Source of the DNA: Bacillus sp. FJAT-26390
GTDB taxonomy: Bacteria > Bacillota > Bacilli > Paenibacillales > Paenibacillaceae
Reading direction: 5' to 3'
DNA length: 64,000 bases
Assembly: GCF_001682865.1 (NCBI RefSeq)
Contig: NZ_MAQX01000001.1
Coordinates: forward strand, 1,493,290 to 1,557,289
The notes beneath the pieces are model-generated. The model was not told where the DNA came from and ran no database searches. It saw only the letters and a program-made list of their open reading frames with translations. Shown here piece by piece: positions 16,399 to 25,802 of the stretch. Both the position numbers and the translations under genes were made by a program. Position 1 is the first letter of the stretch, and each line of letters opens with the position of its first letter.

Positions 16399-16440
16399 TT
16401 CTTATGATAAGGCATCCACCCTGACAACATGATGTCAGGG
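16399..16440 (-). promoter_or_regulatory. Promoter with CCTGACA/TGTCAGG dyad operator for the epoxide hydrolase unit
   Basis: On the minus strand there is a -35 TTGTCA (16422-16427), a 17-base spacer and a -10 TAAGAA (16399-16404). A 22-bp inverted repeat with arms CCCTGACA and TGTCAGGG (16419-16440) covers the -35, so a bound dimer would block polymerase. The WYL regulator of the same unit is the obvious candidate; this is inferred. Confidence 0.7.
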
Positions 16441-16453
16441 TTGTAGAGGCTTA

Positions 16454-16491
16454 TAAAAAAAGCAGCCAAAGCAAAATTTCTGCTTGGCTGC
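16454..16491 (-). terminator. Terminator downstream of the dockerin remnant
   Basis: The stem GCAGCCAAGCA / GCTTTGGCTGC on the minus strand (16462-16491, one mismatch) is followed by seven T (16454-16461). It shows that the remnant at 16563-16984 once had its own transcript end. Confidence 0.75.
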
Positions 16492-16562
16492 CGGTCTTAT
16501 TCCACCAGTGCTTCATCTCACAAAATTTTAAATCCCCCTTTTATACCATGATTCCTTCACAC

Positions 16563-16984
16563 TTACACATTCAAAATTTTTTTCGCCATTTTTGCAAAAT
16601 CTTCAATATCAATCTGGTTATCGCCACTTAGGTCAGCAGCCTTCGCTGCGTTCCAGTCTGGACTGTCGCTGTTCTTGCCGTAGTGGCTGGCAACGATCGC
16701 TAAATCTCCAATCGAGATTTTACCGTCATGGTTCAGGTCGCCATCTGAGCCGCTGCCCTCAGTGCGATAGCCTCTCTCGTGTAATTCCCGCCATTGTCGA
16801 ATTCTCCCGACCCCTTATTAAACACAACATAATACGATAATGGATGGCGCATTCTGCAGTTAGTTTTTAATGGGTGCGCTTCATCAGCATACATGTCCCC
16901 ATAGCTATGTGTATTTACAAAAAACAGGAATTTATTGTTATTTTCCGTGAATAGGTGTGAGCTCAAGTAGAGCAAGCCCGTCAA
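16563..16984 (-). pseudogene. Remnant of a fourth dockerin-bearing secreted protein
   Basis: The minus strand from 16563 upward encodes an intact two-loop dockerin ([20 protein letters not shown], then [12 protein letters not shown]) ending KKILNV and TAA, very similar to those of the three dockerin enzymes. The dockerin frame is open only to about 16816 and has no start. Just upstream, a second frame (16733-16984) carries protein-like sequence ([17 protein letters not shown], then YTREAIAL) that stops inside the linker, so a frameshift joins them. No signal peptide or enzymatic domain remains. I infer a deletion-truncated gene. It keeps its terminator. Confidence 0.8.
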
Positions 16985-17010
16985 TATGCTGCCGAATTAA
17001 TACCAAGCAA

Positions 17011-17036
17011 CCCCCGCCTGTTCAACAGGGGAGGGG
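17011..17036 (-). terminator. GC-rich imperfect hairpin after the Nudix gene
   Basis: CCCCCGCCTGTT and AACAGGGGAGGGG fold back with mismatches 26 bases beyond the stop at 17062. The T-run on the minus strand is weak, so the call is tentative. Confidence 0.4.
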
Positions 17037-17061
17037 CTAATTTGATGCTAGCTTCATAACT

Positions 17062-18015
17062 TTAGAGGCTTCTAACCGGTATCTCATTGAGATCACAGAA
17101 TATTTTTTTCCCCATAGCTTCAGCTGTTCTGACCATTTCATCGGCACCCTTTGACGGTCCCCCAATTCTCAGTACCGCGTCACAATGAGATAACAAGCGA
17201 ACGGACGATGGGTGAAACATACGGTCGAAAATCTCATCTCCGATCCGTCGTGATCCTGCCATTTCCATGAGCGGCAGCGCATACCATTCGCCAAGTACCG
17301 GCATATGCCCTATTTCATAAACGCGTAATGCCGCTTCATTCATCAGCCGCATATTAGCCTCGATTAGCTTTGAATCGTCTCCCGTATTGGAACGGTAAGG
17401 CCCCGCTACCAATATATGCAGTGACTTGCTCTTGGGCTGAATCAACCCGTTAAGCTGAGCGTATTGAAGCAGCATAATCGTTTTCCCATCTCGTATTTCA
17501 CCGTTCTCCACCATGCTCAGCGCTTGCTCGAAGGGCAGTTCCAGCACTTCGATCTCTTCCTGTTCTTTTTCTGCGCCTCCGCCCTGTCCCGTCTGCATAT
17601 GCGAGGCATATTCCGCAACAAAAAAATATAATATTTCCGTGACCGAGCCCGGAGACATATAAGCCTCCCCAACCTTCTGGACATTAGCCAACCGGAATCC
17701 GGTTTCCTCTTCCGCTTCTCGGAGTATGCAGTCCTCCGGCGAGTCCTTATCCAGCAGCCCGGCGCAAGCCTCGATAAGTATCCCGTTCTCATTTCCGTTT
17801 ATATAAGTCGGCATTCGAAATTGCCGGGTCAGAATCACGGTTTGCTTTTCCAAGTTATACAGCAGAATCGCAGCGCCGTTGCCACGGTCATACGCTTCTC
17901 TTTCTTGCGTTTCCCAGCTGCCGTCGCGCTTTTGATACTTGAAAGTCATCTTCTTCAAAACATACCAATTATTAGATAAAATTTCTTCTTTCACGATTTC
18001 AATATTCGGATTCAT
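17062..18015 (-). CDS. Nudix hydrolase (NudK/ADP-ribose pyrophosphatase-like) fused to a DUF4406-like domain
   Basis: 317 residues. The N-terminal ~195 match NudK-type nucleotide-sugar pyrophosphatases, with the Nudix helix [20 protein letters not shown] (85-104) carrying REAEEETGF. The first Glu of the classic box is not obvious (Ser92 lies near it), as in other NudK-like proteins with a shifted box. Residues ~199-317 resemble DUF4406/nucleoside-2-deoxyribosyltransferase-like folds ([40 protein letters not shown]). The combination suggests hydrolysis of an NDP-sugar or ADP-ribose-like compound followed by glycosidic-bond chemistry on the nucleoside part; the substrate is unknown. The gene overlaps the upstream MerR-methyltransferase by ATGA, implying translational coupling. 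Confidence 0.85.
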   Translation of the reverse strand: MNPNIEIVKEEILSNNWYVLKKMTFKYQKRDGSWETQEREAYDRGNGAAILLYNLEKQTVILTRQFRMPTYINGNENGILIEACAGLLDKDSPEDCILREAEEETGFRLANVQKVGEAYMSPGSVTEILYFFVAEYASHMQTGQGGGAEKEQEEIEVLELPFEQALSMVENGEIRDGKTIMLLQYAQLNGLIQPKSKSLHILVAGPYRSNTGDDSKLIEANMRLMNEAALRVYEIGHMPVLGEWYALPLMEMAGSRRIGDEIFDRMFHPSSVRLLSHCDAVLRIGGPSKGADEMVRTAEAMGKKIFCDLNEIPVRSL

Positions 18016-19238
18016 ATGTATTTCTCCTTATCCTCAACCATTTTTTTTGCCTTAAAAAATCCCGAATCCTTCGTGATGTAGAGAGCTCCTTTTTCCGCTA
18101 TCTTGGCACGCAAATAAGTTGTGAATTGGTCGAGCTTCCCGCCGACAAGAACCGTCCTCGCATTCATCGGCGTTGAAGTAATGTATTGGATGAGAGGCTG
18201 TTCATCGTCAATCAGCATGTGATCCTCAAAGCGGATCTGTTCGATCTCTGCAAACGAGTCCTGCAGCGCTTCTTTCCCGTTATCCAGATGGAAACGTTCC
18301 ATTACAGGATCAAGCACCTGAATATTTGCGTCAAAAGCTTGCGTCAACTGCTCGATTTCCCGCAAATGGCTTTTGCTCATCGTTGAGGCGTACAAGCAGC
18401 CACCAGGCTTTAGTATCCGATGCATTTCAGGGACAGCCCGGTTAATATCGAGTACATGATAGAGCATGTGATTGGCAATTACGATATCAAATTCATTGTC
18501 ATGAAAAGGAACCGCCTGGGCGTCGGCAACTAGAAATTTGAATCGCCCGCTGTGCGCACCCAAACTTATCTTTGCCTCATCAAGCATTCCTGGCGACAGG
18601 TCCGTAAGCGTAATGTTCCAGGTTTCGGGGATGAGGTCTACATTTCGCCGCCATAAGGCAGCATCACCGCAACCAAGCTCCAGCACCTTTAAATGGGGAA
18701 CCGAGCCCAGATGTTCAAAGAACCACCTGTGCCATCCGATCTTATTGAGGCTAAACTGATCGTACAGACTTATTCTCGCTTGCAGCCGAAATGCGTTTTG
18801 GTACTGCTCACTCCAGTCCTTTTCCTTATGAATCGATTGGATTATGCCCGCTAAACCTTCCCAATCCACTTCCTCACCTTGCTCATCAACCATACCCAGC
18901 GCTTCTTCAATGGTTTTAGATACGTACATCATATGAGCGATCTTATGCTGGATGATGTCTTTTTGCATCTTCAATGAGCTTCTTAAGTCTCGTTCTGGCG
19001 CAGTGTCGTTCAGCATAATTTGACTGATCTCGGCCAGGGATAACCCGATGTACTTAAGCATCTGGATCTTTTCCAGTCGTGCTACATCATCTTTGCTGTA
19101 TAGTCGGATGGATGTATGGTTGTATTTTGCGGGCTTCAGCAGACCGATCTTATCATAATAACGGAGTGTTCTGAGCGTCATCCCCGTTCGCTGCGCAAGC
19201 TGGCCTGTCGTCAGATATTGAACTTCCCCTGGCTTCAA
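18012..19238 (-). CDS. MerR-family regulator fused to a SAM-dependent methyltransferase
   Basis: 408 residues. Residues ~8-75 are a MerR winged HTH ([38 protein letters not shown]), followed by a dimerisation coiled coil to ~115. Residues ~150-300 are a class I methyltransferase with motif [10 protein letters not shown] (185-193), an acidic motif LTDLSPGML and the post-I segment [13 protein letters not shown]. The ligand-binding part of a MerR activator is thus replaced by an enzyme. It may methylate, or only sense, a small molecule and activate its own promoter (19265-19295). It heads a two-gene unit with the Nudix fusion. The start ATG at 19236-19238 has GGAGGATGG upstream. Confidence 0.88.
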   Translation of the reverse strand: MKPGEVQYLTTGQLAQRTGMTLRTLRYYDKIGLLKPAKYNHTSIRLYSKDDVARLEKIQMLKYIGLSLAEISQIMLNDTAPERDLRSSLKMQKDIIQHKIAHMMYVSKTIEEALGMVDEQGEEVDWEGLAGIIQSIHKEKDWSEQYQNAFRLQARISLYDQFSLNKIGWHRWFFEHLGSVPHLKVLELGCGDAALWRRNVDLIPETWNITLTDLSPGMLDEAKISLGAHSGRFKFLVADAQAVPFHDNEFDIVIANHMLYHVLDINRAVPEMHRILKPGGCLYASTMSKSHLREIEQLTQAFDANIQVLDPVMERFHLDNGKEALQDSFAEIEQIRFEDHMLIDDEQPLIQYITSTPMNARTVLVGGKLDQFTTYLRAKIAEKGALYITKDSGFFKAKKMVEDKEKYI

Positions 19239-19264
19239 ACACCCATCCTCCTTTCGTGATTTCC

Positions 19265-19295
19265 ATTATATAAGGTGACGTAACGTCACCTACAA
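19265..19295 (-). promoter_or_regulatory. MerR-type promoter with 19-bp spacer and dyad
   Basis: On the minus strand: -35 TTGTAG (19290-19295), a 19-base spacer and a consensus -10 TATAAT (19265-19270). The spacer contains the symmetric GGTGACGTAACGTCACC (19274-19290). An overlong spacer with a central dyad is the hallmark of promoters activated by MerR proteins through DNA untwisting. The adjacent MerR-methyltransferase is the likely ligand-responsive regulator. Confidence 0.85.
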
Positions 19296-19308
19296 GCTTT
19301 ATTTAAAA

Positions 19309-19334
19309 GAAGGGCTGCCACATGGCAGCCCTTC
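19309..19334 (-). terminator. Terminator of the GNAT gene
   Basis: A perfect stem GAAGGGCTGCC / GGCAGCCCTTC with a 4-base loop and TTTT on the minus strand lies 10 bases past the stop at 19344. Confidence 0.8.
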
Positions 19335-19343
19335 GATATTACG

Positions 19344-19757
19344 CTAGATTAATCCTTTGGTCAGCAGAATTTCCAATGGCTCATTTTCAAGCAATAAACA
19401 GCCTGCATCCCTATAACCTAATTTTCTGTAAAAGTGCTGTGCCTCTTCGTTCGCCATCGTAGATGTCATCACCCATTTAAAACCATTTTGTCTCATCTCT
19501 TCTTCCCAAAAGAGCACAGCTTGCTTCCCTATCCCCTTGCTGCGATATGGTTCATCAATCCAAATCATATTCATAAAAGGGGTATTGTCCCAAAAATAAC
19601 CATGCCTCATCCATCCGATATTCGTTTCATCATCATTTTGTAATAGATATATTTCATTTCCCTGAATTTTCGGTAAAATTAAACGCTCTAAAAGATGGTG
19701 ATCATGGATTCTAACGTATTCATAGTCTGATTCCGTTGCGGCAACTACTCTCAACAC
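19344..19757 (-). CDS. GNAT-family N-acetyltransferase
   Basis: 137 residues, a single GNAT domain. The acetyl-CoA-binding pyrophosphate loop appears as EPYRSKGIGKQAVLFWEEEM (R/Q-x-x-G-x-G/A pattern), and the late helix as NEEAQHFYRKLGYRDAG. Such enzymes transfer acetyl groups to amines or protein N-termini; the substrate is unknown. Start codons GTG (19755-19757) and TTG (19752-19754) adjoin a GGGGGG ribosome site; the TTG has the better spacing. It is a single-gene unit with its own terminator. Confidence 0.85.
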   Translation of the reverse strand: MLRVVAATESDYEYVRIHDHHLLERLILPKIQGNEIYLLQNDDETNIGWMRHGYFWDNTPFMNMIWIDEPYRSKGIGKQAVLFWEEEMRQNGFKWVMTSTMANEEAQHFYRKLGYRDAGCLLLENEPLEILLTKGLI

Positions 19758-19874
19758 TACCCCCCCTTTATATTCACAGGTTTTGCAAGTCTTTTTTAAG
19801 AGGCTGCTATGCTAGATTTACGAATATGGATCTCAACTATATTACCATAATTCGGAATCGCCCGTAACCTGAAT

Positions 19875-20987
19875 TCACTCTGTAATGCCCGTGTTCACGA
19901 TTTGCAAGGAGACACTTGTATCGAAAGGAATTTGCGGGTACTCTTTCTTCCAGTCGATCTGCTTCCATAGTTCGGGGTGAAACGACATAAGTCTGCGGGC
20001 AATTCCAAAACCGTCGTGCTTGGCCAATTGCATCTTTTGAATAATGGCTATCGATTCGTCCCTCATCTGTTCCGATAAGAACCGTTCAAGATCATGCATC
20101 ACACTCATCTTATATAAATGGTCGCTTGGATCTTCTAAAATAGAAACCCTAAGCTTTAAATCTAGCTTAACCCTAATTTGCTGCTTGTCCGATACGATTA
20201 CTTTAAGCTTTCGCGTTAATTTCTTTACTTCGAAGGTGACGTAGTTGTAGCTGTTTGTATTGTTTAAATCCACCGATTTTAATGTCAGCCTCGCGTTTTT
20301 GTTTTTACTGCCCGACAAAAGAAGATACACCCTAGCTTCGTCCCGGTCTAGCTTTCCCGTCATCTTGGTACCGCTGAACATCGCAATGCCGCTAACGGTT
20401 GGCATTCCTTTATGATTGATCAGATAGGGCAAGGCAAAGTCAAACCCGCGGTCCAGCGGATGAAGCGTTTCAATATTGACCCGGGGAATGGCCGACGATT
20501 CTTCCATACTGCTGAGAAGATCGTCGATGTACAAGCCGATCGTCTTCGTCCCAATATGCTGAAGCTCGATCATATCCTTCGCTTTTCCTTTCGTAACGGC
20601 GATTCTCGCGGTTAAGGGACTTTTCGGATCACGATAATACAGATCAAGGTAAGGTTTGATATCTGCGTTTTTCACTAAAGCTTCGCCGATCAGAAGCACT
20701 CTCAATTTGGCTGAAGAATAGCCGCCGGATACTTCCTCGTCAATCAATTCCGTTGCATGCTGGCTGCTTCTCGCCATCACGGAATGGACTTCGCTCCTAT
20801 CCTTGCTGCCTGCTTCTGTCACCGTAATATCCCGAATGGATACCGTGGACTGAAGCATGCCATCGGTACCTTGATCCATGCCGCTTATGCTCACATTTCT
20901 CTCGTTCTTTAAAAGCTGTTGATCCCAGCATCCGCATAACAAAGCGGCAATTGAACCTATCATTACCCAGTGGAGGTGTTTGTTCAT
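19875..20987 (-). CDS. Ger(x)C-family spore germination lipoprotein
   Basis: 370 residues. The lipobox L-C-G-C (17-20) ends a short signal peptide and gives a lipid-modified Cys20 followed by WDQ, as is usual in GerAC/GerBC proteins. The rest matches the three-domain GerC fold (RDITVTEAG; IDEEVSGGYSSAKLRVLLIG; RDPKSPLTARIAVTKGKA; final domain RKLKVIVSDKQQIRVKLDL). The C subunit sits on the outer face of the spore inner membrane and is needed for the germinant receptor. The start ATG overlaps the gerB stop by four bases. Last gene of the gerA-gerB-gerC operon. Confidence 0.92.
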   Translation of the reverse strand: MNKHLHWVMIGSIAALLCGCWDQQLLKNERNVSISGMDQGTDGMLQSTVSIRDITVTEAGSKDRSEVHSVMARSSQHATELIDEEVSGGYSSAKLRVLLIGEALVKNADIKPYLDLYYRDPKSPLTARIAVTKGKAKDMIELQHIGTKTIGLYIDDLLSSMEESSAIPRVNIETLHPLDRGFDFALPYLINHKGMPTVSGIAMFSGTKMTGKLDRDEARVYLLLSGSKNKNARLTLKSVDLNNTNSYNYVTFEVKKLTRKLKVIVSDKQQIRVKLDLKLRVSILEDPSDHLYKMSVMHDLERFLSEQMRDESIAIIQKMQLAKHDGFGIARRLMSFHPELWKQIDWKKEYPQIPFDTSVSLQIVNTGITE

Positions 20988-22084
20988 GCTTCCGCCTGTT
21001 CCTTCCTTTTGATCTTCAAGAGCAAGGAGATGCTCAGTAAAACGACCGGAATCACTACAAGAGAGACGCCGGTTAGGATCGATACAATTCTCTGCAGTGT
21101 ATTAACCATGTCTTGATCGTGTGGGACAAGCGAAATACAGAAGATGATTAGGGCAACAAATGGCGCAGTCCCCGCATGATTTTTTTTACCGAACAGCGTG
21201 GATACCGCCTTAGCCGACATGTACAGAAAGACCATTACCGTCGAGATGACCACGACTGTCCAGATCGTTAAGAAATATAAATCGGCACGCTCGAATATGG
21301 TGAATGACAACCCCTTCACCATGTACAGAACAGGCTGAGGAATAACCCTAAGCTCTTCCGGGCTGAAAACAATCAAGCAGGTGAACACCAAAAAGGTATA
21401 CATTAGCGTCGAGAATAGATTAGCGTAGAGCGTTGCTTTCAAAATTTGTTTGCTTTTCCCCTGTACGTAGGGATAACAGAACAAAAGAATTTCAAAGCCG
21501 TACAATGAATTCATGGATTTCAGCATGCCATTTACGATATTTGAAAACCCGGCTTGATTGATTGGCAAAATATACATAATATCCGCGTCTCGGTACGCAT
21601 ATGTCGCGATAAAGATTAAGGCAAAGATCAGCACAAATGTCAGCACTAAAAACCGCGCAATCAATCGAATATTTTCCCTGATCATATATAGGGATGTGAG
21701 CAGCATGAGAGCCAAGATTACCCAGGCGGGAGTTCTTAGAAAAATCCAATCCCTGATCACGTCGGCGAATTGGACCAACATGAGGCTGCATTCAAAAATG
21801 AACATCAGCACATAAATGATATGCACGATTTTCCCCACGAATTTCCCTAACAGCAGAGGTAAATAATCAAACAATATCATCGCGGGAAATCTCCGGCTCA
21901 GCCCCCACATGATCACGATCATGAGACATACCGCGAGTCCTGCCAAAATGACGGAAATCCAAGAATCGTTTTTAGCAACGGTTTCAACGATGGAAGGTAA
22001 AAACAAAACACTTACTCCGATCTGGGCTTGAATAACGATAACCGTCAGTTGTCCTGGCGTTATTTTCTCCTTATCCGCGATCAT
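20984..22084 (-). CDS. GerAB/GerKB-family germination permease
   Basis: 366 residues from the ATG at 22082-22084, the first codon after AGGAGGAGAGGAGTG; a longer in-frame form starting at 22153 would lie deep in gerA without a site. About ten hydrophobic segments form the APC-superfamily fold. The opening IADKEKITPGQLTVIVIQAQ is typical for the B subunit, which binds the germinant in the inner membrane. It overlaps the upstream gerA stop by 14 bases, showing translational coupling. Confidence 0.92.
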   Translation of the reverse strand: MIADKEKITPGQLTVIVIQAQIGVSVLFLPSIVETVAKNDSWISVILAGLAVCLMIVIMWGLSRRFPAMILFDYLPLLLGKFVGKIVHIIYVLMFIFECSLMLVQFADVIRDWIFLRTPAWVILALMLLTSLYMIRENIRLIARFLVLTFVLIFALIFIATYAYRDADIMYILPINQAGFSNIVNGMLKSMNSLYGFEILLFCYPYVQGKSKQILKATLYANLFSTLMYTFLVFTCLIVFSPEELRVIPQPVLYMVKGLSFTIFERADLYFLTIWTVVVISTVMVFLYMSAKAVSTLFGKKNHAGTAPFVALIIFCISLVPHDQDMVNTLQRIVSILTGVSLVVIPVVLLSISLLLKIKRKEQAEA

Positions 22085-23612
22085 CACTCCTCTCCTCCTT
22101 CGAACTGTTTTCTTGAACCAGCTTTTGTGGATGCGCGTCAATAGGACGTTCATTCAGCTTCCAGAAGGGAAGCCGAACAATAGCGTCCTTCCAATCCTTC
22201 AGCCGCAAAGGAGCAACTGGGGCGAAGTAAGGAGTACCAAACGATTCAAGCTTGCATAGATGCACGGCAATCGCGGTTAAAGAAAACACGATGCCCAAAA
22301 ATCCGAACAGCGCTGCCGCAATCATCACCGGAAACCTTAACAGCCGCACAGAATAACTCATCTCATGAGAGGGAACGACGAATGACGCGATTGCAGTCAA
22401 AGCAACCACGATGATCATCGGGTACGATACGAGTCCGACCCGAACGACCGCGTCTCCGATGACCAGACCTCCAACTATGCCAATCGACTGGCCGATAGGC
22501 GCGGGCAATCGCATTCCAGCTTCTCTGAGCAGCTCTATCGTAAGCTCCATGAACAACGCTTCCAGAATGGGCGGGTAAGGAATTTTCTCAACGCTGCCTT
22601 TAATTTGATAAAACAGTTCCATTGGGATGACTTCATAATGAAACGACACGACCGCAATATAGTAGGCAGGTAGAGTAATGGCGATCAGGAAGCTTAACAG
22701 CCGTAATAATCTTAGGAATGAACCAGCCAGGGATCGACTGTTGTAATCGTCAGGCGATTGATAAAATACGAAGAAGGTTGCAGGCATGATCAGTACGGCA
22801 GGCGTTCCCTCCATTAGAAGTGCAACGCGGCCTTCCAACAGATTACCCGCCACTCGATCAGGCCGTTCGGTTTGAAGAATTTGCGGAAATGGAGAAAACG
22901 AACGGTTCTCGATATATTCGAGCAACAGATAGGCATTCATTAAGTTATCCGCGTTGACCGCCTTCATTTTGCGATCAATCTCCTCAACTAGTTCCGGGCT
23001 CGCCAGGTCGTTCAAATATACGAGGGACGCTTCGGTCTTCGTCATGTTCCCCAACGTATATCGGCGCACGACCAAGTTCCGGCTGTTGATTTGCTTGCGG
23101 ACTAACTGAAGATTAACATGCATGTTCTCAATAAATCCGTCATGCGCACCTTGAATTGATTTTTCGTTAGCAGGCTCATCTACTGCTCTAATGTTGATGC
23201 AAGGAACATAAATCGCGTGGCTTTCTTGACGGCCTTCAAGGAAGAGAACGGCATATCCGCGAATCATGAGATCGATGACATCCTCTAGATTGTTGTGTTT
23301 CTCTATTATTGCACCTGTCAGATCACGATCCGGATTCGCTTCCTGCGCTCGCTGCAGCGGCTTTAGGATAATCTCCTCGATTTTGCCCGGATCACATGCC
23401 GAATTGAGATAGAGAAGGCAGCTTTGCTCAGCTAGAAAATGGATGGGGCGGTTAACAAGATCTTCAGTATGGAAGAGGGCTTCGTTTACATATGAAACAT
23501 TTTTATCAATGGTATCAGCCACGTTATGGAAAATCGGCTTTTTTCGGTTAGTGCTGGACATGCCCGTGCTTTTACGATGATTGTTAGAAAAGATCTGACT
23601 GAAAAACCCCAT
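22071..23612 (-). CDS. GerA-family spore germination protein
   Basis: 513 residues: a soluble N-terminal region (~40-285) and a C-terminal membrane region with several helices. Family signatures include YTLGNMTKTEASLVYLNDLA, NRSFSPFPQILQTERPDRVA, LLEGRVALLMEGTPAVLIMP and EAGMRLPAPIGQSIGIVGGL. The A subunit oligomerises into the germinant-gated ion channel of GerA receptors. It is the first gene of the operon, with GGAAAGGGGTGCCGTT before the ATG. The upstream 160 bp should hold a forespore promoter, but I could not place one with confidence. Confidence 0.93.
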   Translation of the reverse strand: MGFFSQIFSNNHRKSTGMSSTNRKKPIFHNVADTIDKNVSYVNEALFHTEDLVNRPIHFLAEQSCLLYLNSACDPGKIEEIILKPLQRAQEANPDRDLTGAIIEKHNNLEDVIDLMIRGYAVLFLEGRQESHAIYVPCINIRAVDEPANEKSIQGAHDGFIENMHVNLQLVRKQINSRNLVVRRYTLGNMTKTEASLVYLNDLASPELVEEIDRKMKAVNADNLMNAYLLLEYIENRSFSPFPQILQTERPDRVAGNLLEGRVALLMEGTPAVLIMPATFFVFYQSPDDYNSRSLAGSFLRLLRLLSFLIAITLPAYYIAVVSFHYEVIPMELFYQIKGSVEKIPYPPILEALFMELTIELLREAGMRLPAPIGQSIGIVGGLVIGDAVVRVGLVSYPMIIVVALTAIASFVVPSHEMSYSVRLLRFPVMIAAALFGFLGIVFSLTAIAVHLCKLESFGTPYFAPVAPLRLKDWKDAIVRLPFWKLNERPIDAHPQKLVQENSSKEERSDDRG

Positions 23613-23710
23613 AACGGCACCCCTTTCCTCTTTTCTTCACAGCGTATTGTTACCAGCATATGGTTCCTTTATTCCAACGCCTAATCGTCCCATTGAAGTC
23701 GAAGAAACAA

Positions 23711-23748
23711 AAAGACGACATTCAATTGGTGAATTGAATGTCGTCTTT
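23711..23748. terminator. Bidirectional terminator between the iron-uptake and ger operons
   Basis: A perfect 17-bp stem (23711-23727 with 23732-23748) with a GGTG loop has A-rich sequence on the left and TTTATT on the right. It ends the FecCD operon 25 bases beyond its stop at 23773. Confidence 0.8.
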
Positions 23749-23772
23749 ATTAGTATCGCCGCTTGGTCTCGG

Positions 23773-24780
23773 CTATTTTTTTAGCAATAGATAAACAAAG
23801 TACGGCCCGCCGATTAATGAAACCATGATGCCTGCCGGAATCCCGTCAGGATCGACGAGATTGCGTCCGAGCGTATCCGCGATTAACAGCAGCCAGCCCC
23901 CGAGCAAAACCGCAACGGGAATGAACAGCTGATTGCGAGGACCTACCAATGCTTTGGCAATATGCGGAGCCATCAGTCCAATAAATGCAATTCCGCCTGT
24001 TACAGATACCGCAGAAGCAGCAGATGCAACTGCGGTCAGAATTAACACAAGGCGTTCCTTTTCAAGTTTTAAACCAACGCCAATTCCCGTCTCTTCGTTT
24101 AACGCAAGAAGATTAAGTCTATGAGACTTATATAAGGTAAACGGTATGAGCAGGAACAACCATGGAAGCAATGCCCAAATAAATGGCCAATCCGCCCCCC
24201 ATATATTGCCCGCAATCCATTTCGCGATAAAATCAACCTTCGAGCGTTCCGCAGACGAGATGATTACAATCATAATCCCCGACAGCGCCATGGAGAAGCC
24301 GACGCCAACCAGCACTAGCCGGATGGGATCAAGCCCGCGCGATCGGCTGTACGAGAATAAATAGATAAGAACGGCCGTTACCAATGCGCCTACAAAAGCA
24401 ACAAGCGGCAGGACGTAAACAAATGATCCCACGTCGATCGGGACGTACAGGAAGAAGACGGCTATCGCCACGCCCGCTCCAGAGTTAATGCCGATGATAC
24501 CGGGATCTGCCAGGTCGTTGCGCGTGACGCTTTGCAAAATGGAACCTGAGAGCGCAAGCGCCATACCTGACAGCAGCGTAATTACAATCCGCGGCAGCCG
24601 GACGGAGAACAAGACAAAATCTTCTTTGAATGTACCATGGCCGAATAAAACAGGTATCAGCCTGTCAAACGACAAAGAGGAATAACCGATCCCCATACTG
24701 GCTGCAGCTGTTGCAACGATAAGCCCTAAACTAACAAGCAGGATTAAGCGTTGTTTACGAATGAGCGCTAACCGTATCAT
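23773..24780 (-). CDS. Iron-siderophore ABC transporter permease (FecCD family)
   Basis: 335 residues with about ten membrane helices. Family motifs include LPRIVITLLSGMALALSGSI near the N-terminus, GVAIAVFF and, toward the C-terminus, FIGLMAPHIAK, the coupling segment that contacts the ATPase. It pairs with the upstream permease to form the heterodimeric channel for ferric-siderophore import. It overlaps the upstream gene by ATGA. No ATPase gene follows; a terminator ends the operon. Confidence 0.93.
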   Translation of the reverse strand: MIRLALIRKQRLILLVSLGLIVATAAASMGIGYSSLSFDRLIPVLFGHGTFKEDFVLFSVRLPRIVITLLSGMALALSGSILQSVTRNDLADPGIIGINSGAGVAIAVFFLYVPIDVGSFVYVLPLVAFVGALVTAVLIYLFSYSRSRGLDPIRLVLVGVGFSMALSGIMIVIISSAERSKVDFIAKWIAGNIWGADWPFIWALLPWLFLLIPFTLYKSHRLNLLALNEETGIGVGLKLEKERLVLILTAVASAASAVSVTGGIAFIGLMAPHIAKALVGPRNQLFIPVAVLLGGWLLLIADTLGRNLVDPDGIPAGIMVSLIGGPYFVYLLLKK

Positions 24781-25784
24781 GAGAAAGCTTTGCCTCCTCT
24801 GCGCACGACGAATAAGAAGAAAGGCAAGCCTAGCAAAGCTACTATAGCTGCCACCGGTGTCTCATACGGCGCGTTAATCGTACGGCTTAGCGTATCGGCA
24901 AGCAGCATGAACGTTGCTCCCACAACAGCCGAGAAAGTCATGATATGCCGATAATCGGTGCCTGCGAATCTACGGACGATGTGCGGAATCATCAGACCCA
25001 CAAATGCCATATTGCCGACAAGCGCTACCGAGGCCCCAGTAAGTACAATGACAAGAATAAACAAGATGGCTTTGATCAGCATCAGCTTTTGTCCGAGACC
25101 CGTCGCCACCTCGTCGCTCAAACTAAGTATGCTCACTTGGCTAGACATAAGCAGTGCCACCGCAATCCCGATTAAAATCACCGGTGCAATAGCTTGGAGC
25201 TGGCTCCATGTTGTTCCGATCAAACCTCCAGCGGTCCACATCGTTACGTCTTTGGAAATTTTGAAAAAGATGCTGACGCCATCCGAGATGGCATACAAAA
25301 ATGCGGAAACAGCAGCACCTGCCAATACGATTCGCATCGGAGACAATTTTCCCCGCCTCGTCGAGCCAAGAATGATGACTAAAGCTGCTCCAAGAGCGGC
25401 GCCAAGGAAACAAGCGACCATGATGCCGAAATAGTTCAGCCCCGGAATGAATACGAAAGCTAACGCAAGCGCCATGTTGGCGCCGGAAGTTAGGCCAAGC
25501 AGGCCCGGATCAGCAAGCGGATTGCGCGTGACCCCCTGCATGATAGCGCCGGATACGCCAAAAGCGGCGCCGATCAAAATCGCCGCAAGCTCACGGGGCA
25601 GCCTAATCTCACGCAGGACGAGAATGCTGTCACTTTTCGAGTCGGAAGTTAGTGCAAGCCAAAAATCCTCGAACGTCGTATCCGCGGCACCAAATATCAT
25701 CGACGCGATGAAGCTCAGCATAAGCACAATTGCGCAGACAAGGAGCTTGTATGAGATAGGAACAAGGTGTCGTTTACTCTTCAT
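24777..25784 (-). CDS. Iron-siderophore ABC transporter permease (FecCD family)
   Basis: 335 residues with about ten membrane helices; contains LPRELAAILIGAAFGVSGAI, DPGLLGLTSGANMALALAF and FVGLMIPHIVRR, all typical for the FeuB/FhuB type. It forms the first half of the permease pair and lies 18 bases after the binding-protein gene in a Fur-controlled operon. Confidence 0.93.
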   Translation of the reverse strand: MKSKRHLVPISYKLLVCAIVLMLSFIASMIFGAADTTFEDFWLALTSDSKSDSILVLREIRLPRELAAILIGAAFGVSGAIMQGVTRNPLADPGLLGLTSGANMALALAFVFIPGLNYFGIMVACFLGAALGAALVIILGSTRRGKLSPMRIVLAGAAVSAFLYAISDGVSIFFKISKDVTMWTAGGLIGTTWSQLQAIAPVILIGIAVALLMSSQVSILSLSDEVATGLGQKLMLIKAILFILVIVLTGASVALVGNMAFVGLMIPHIVRRFAGTDYRHIMTFSAVVGATFMLLADTLSRTINAPYETPVAAIVALLGLPFFLFVVRRGGKAFS

Positions 25785-25802
25785 TGGACTCTCTTCTTCT
25801 CG

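Noticed and set aside
17062..19295. Nudix/MerR pair as a phage-defence island
   Set aside because: Neither nuclease, TIR nor other effector domain is present and the MerR promoter suggests small-molecule response; kept only as an unexplained pair.
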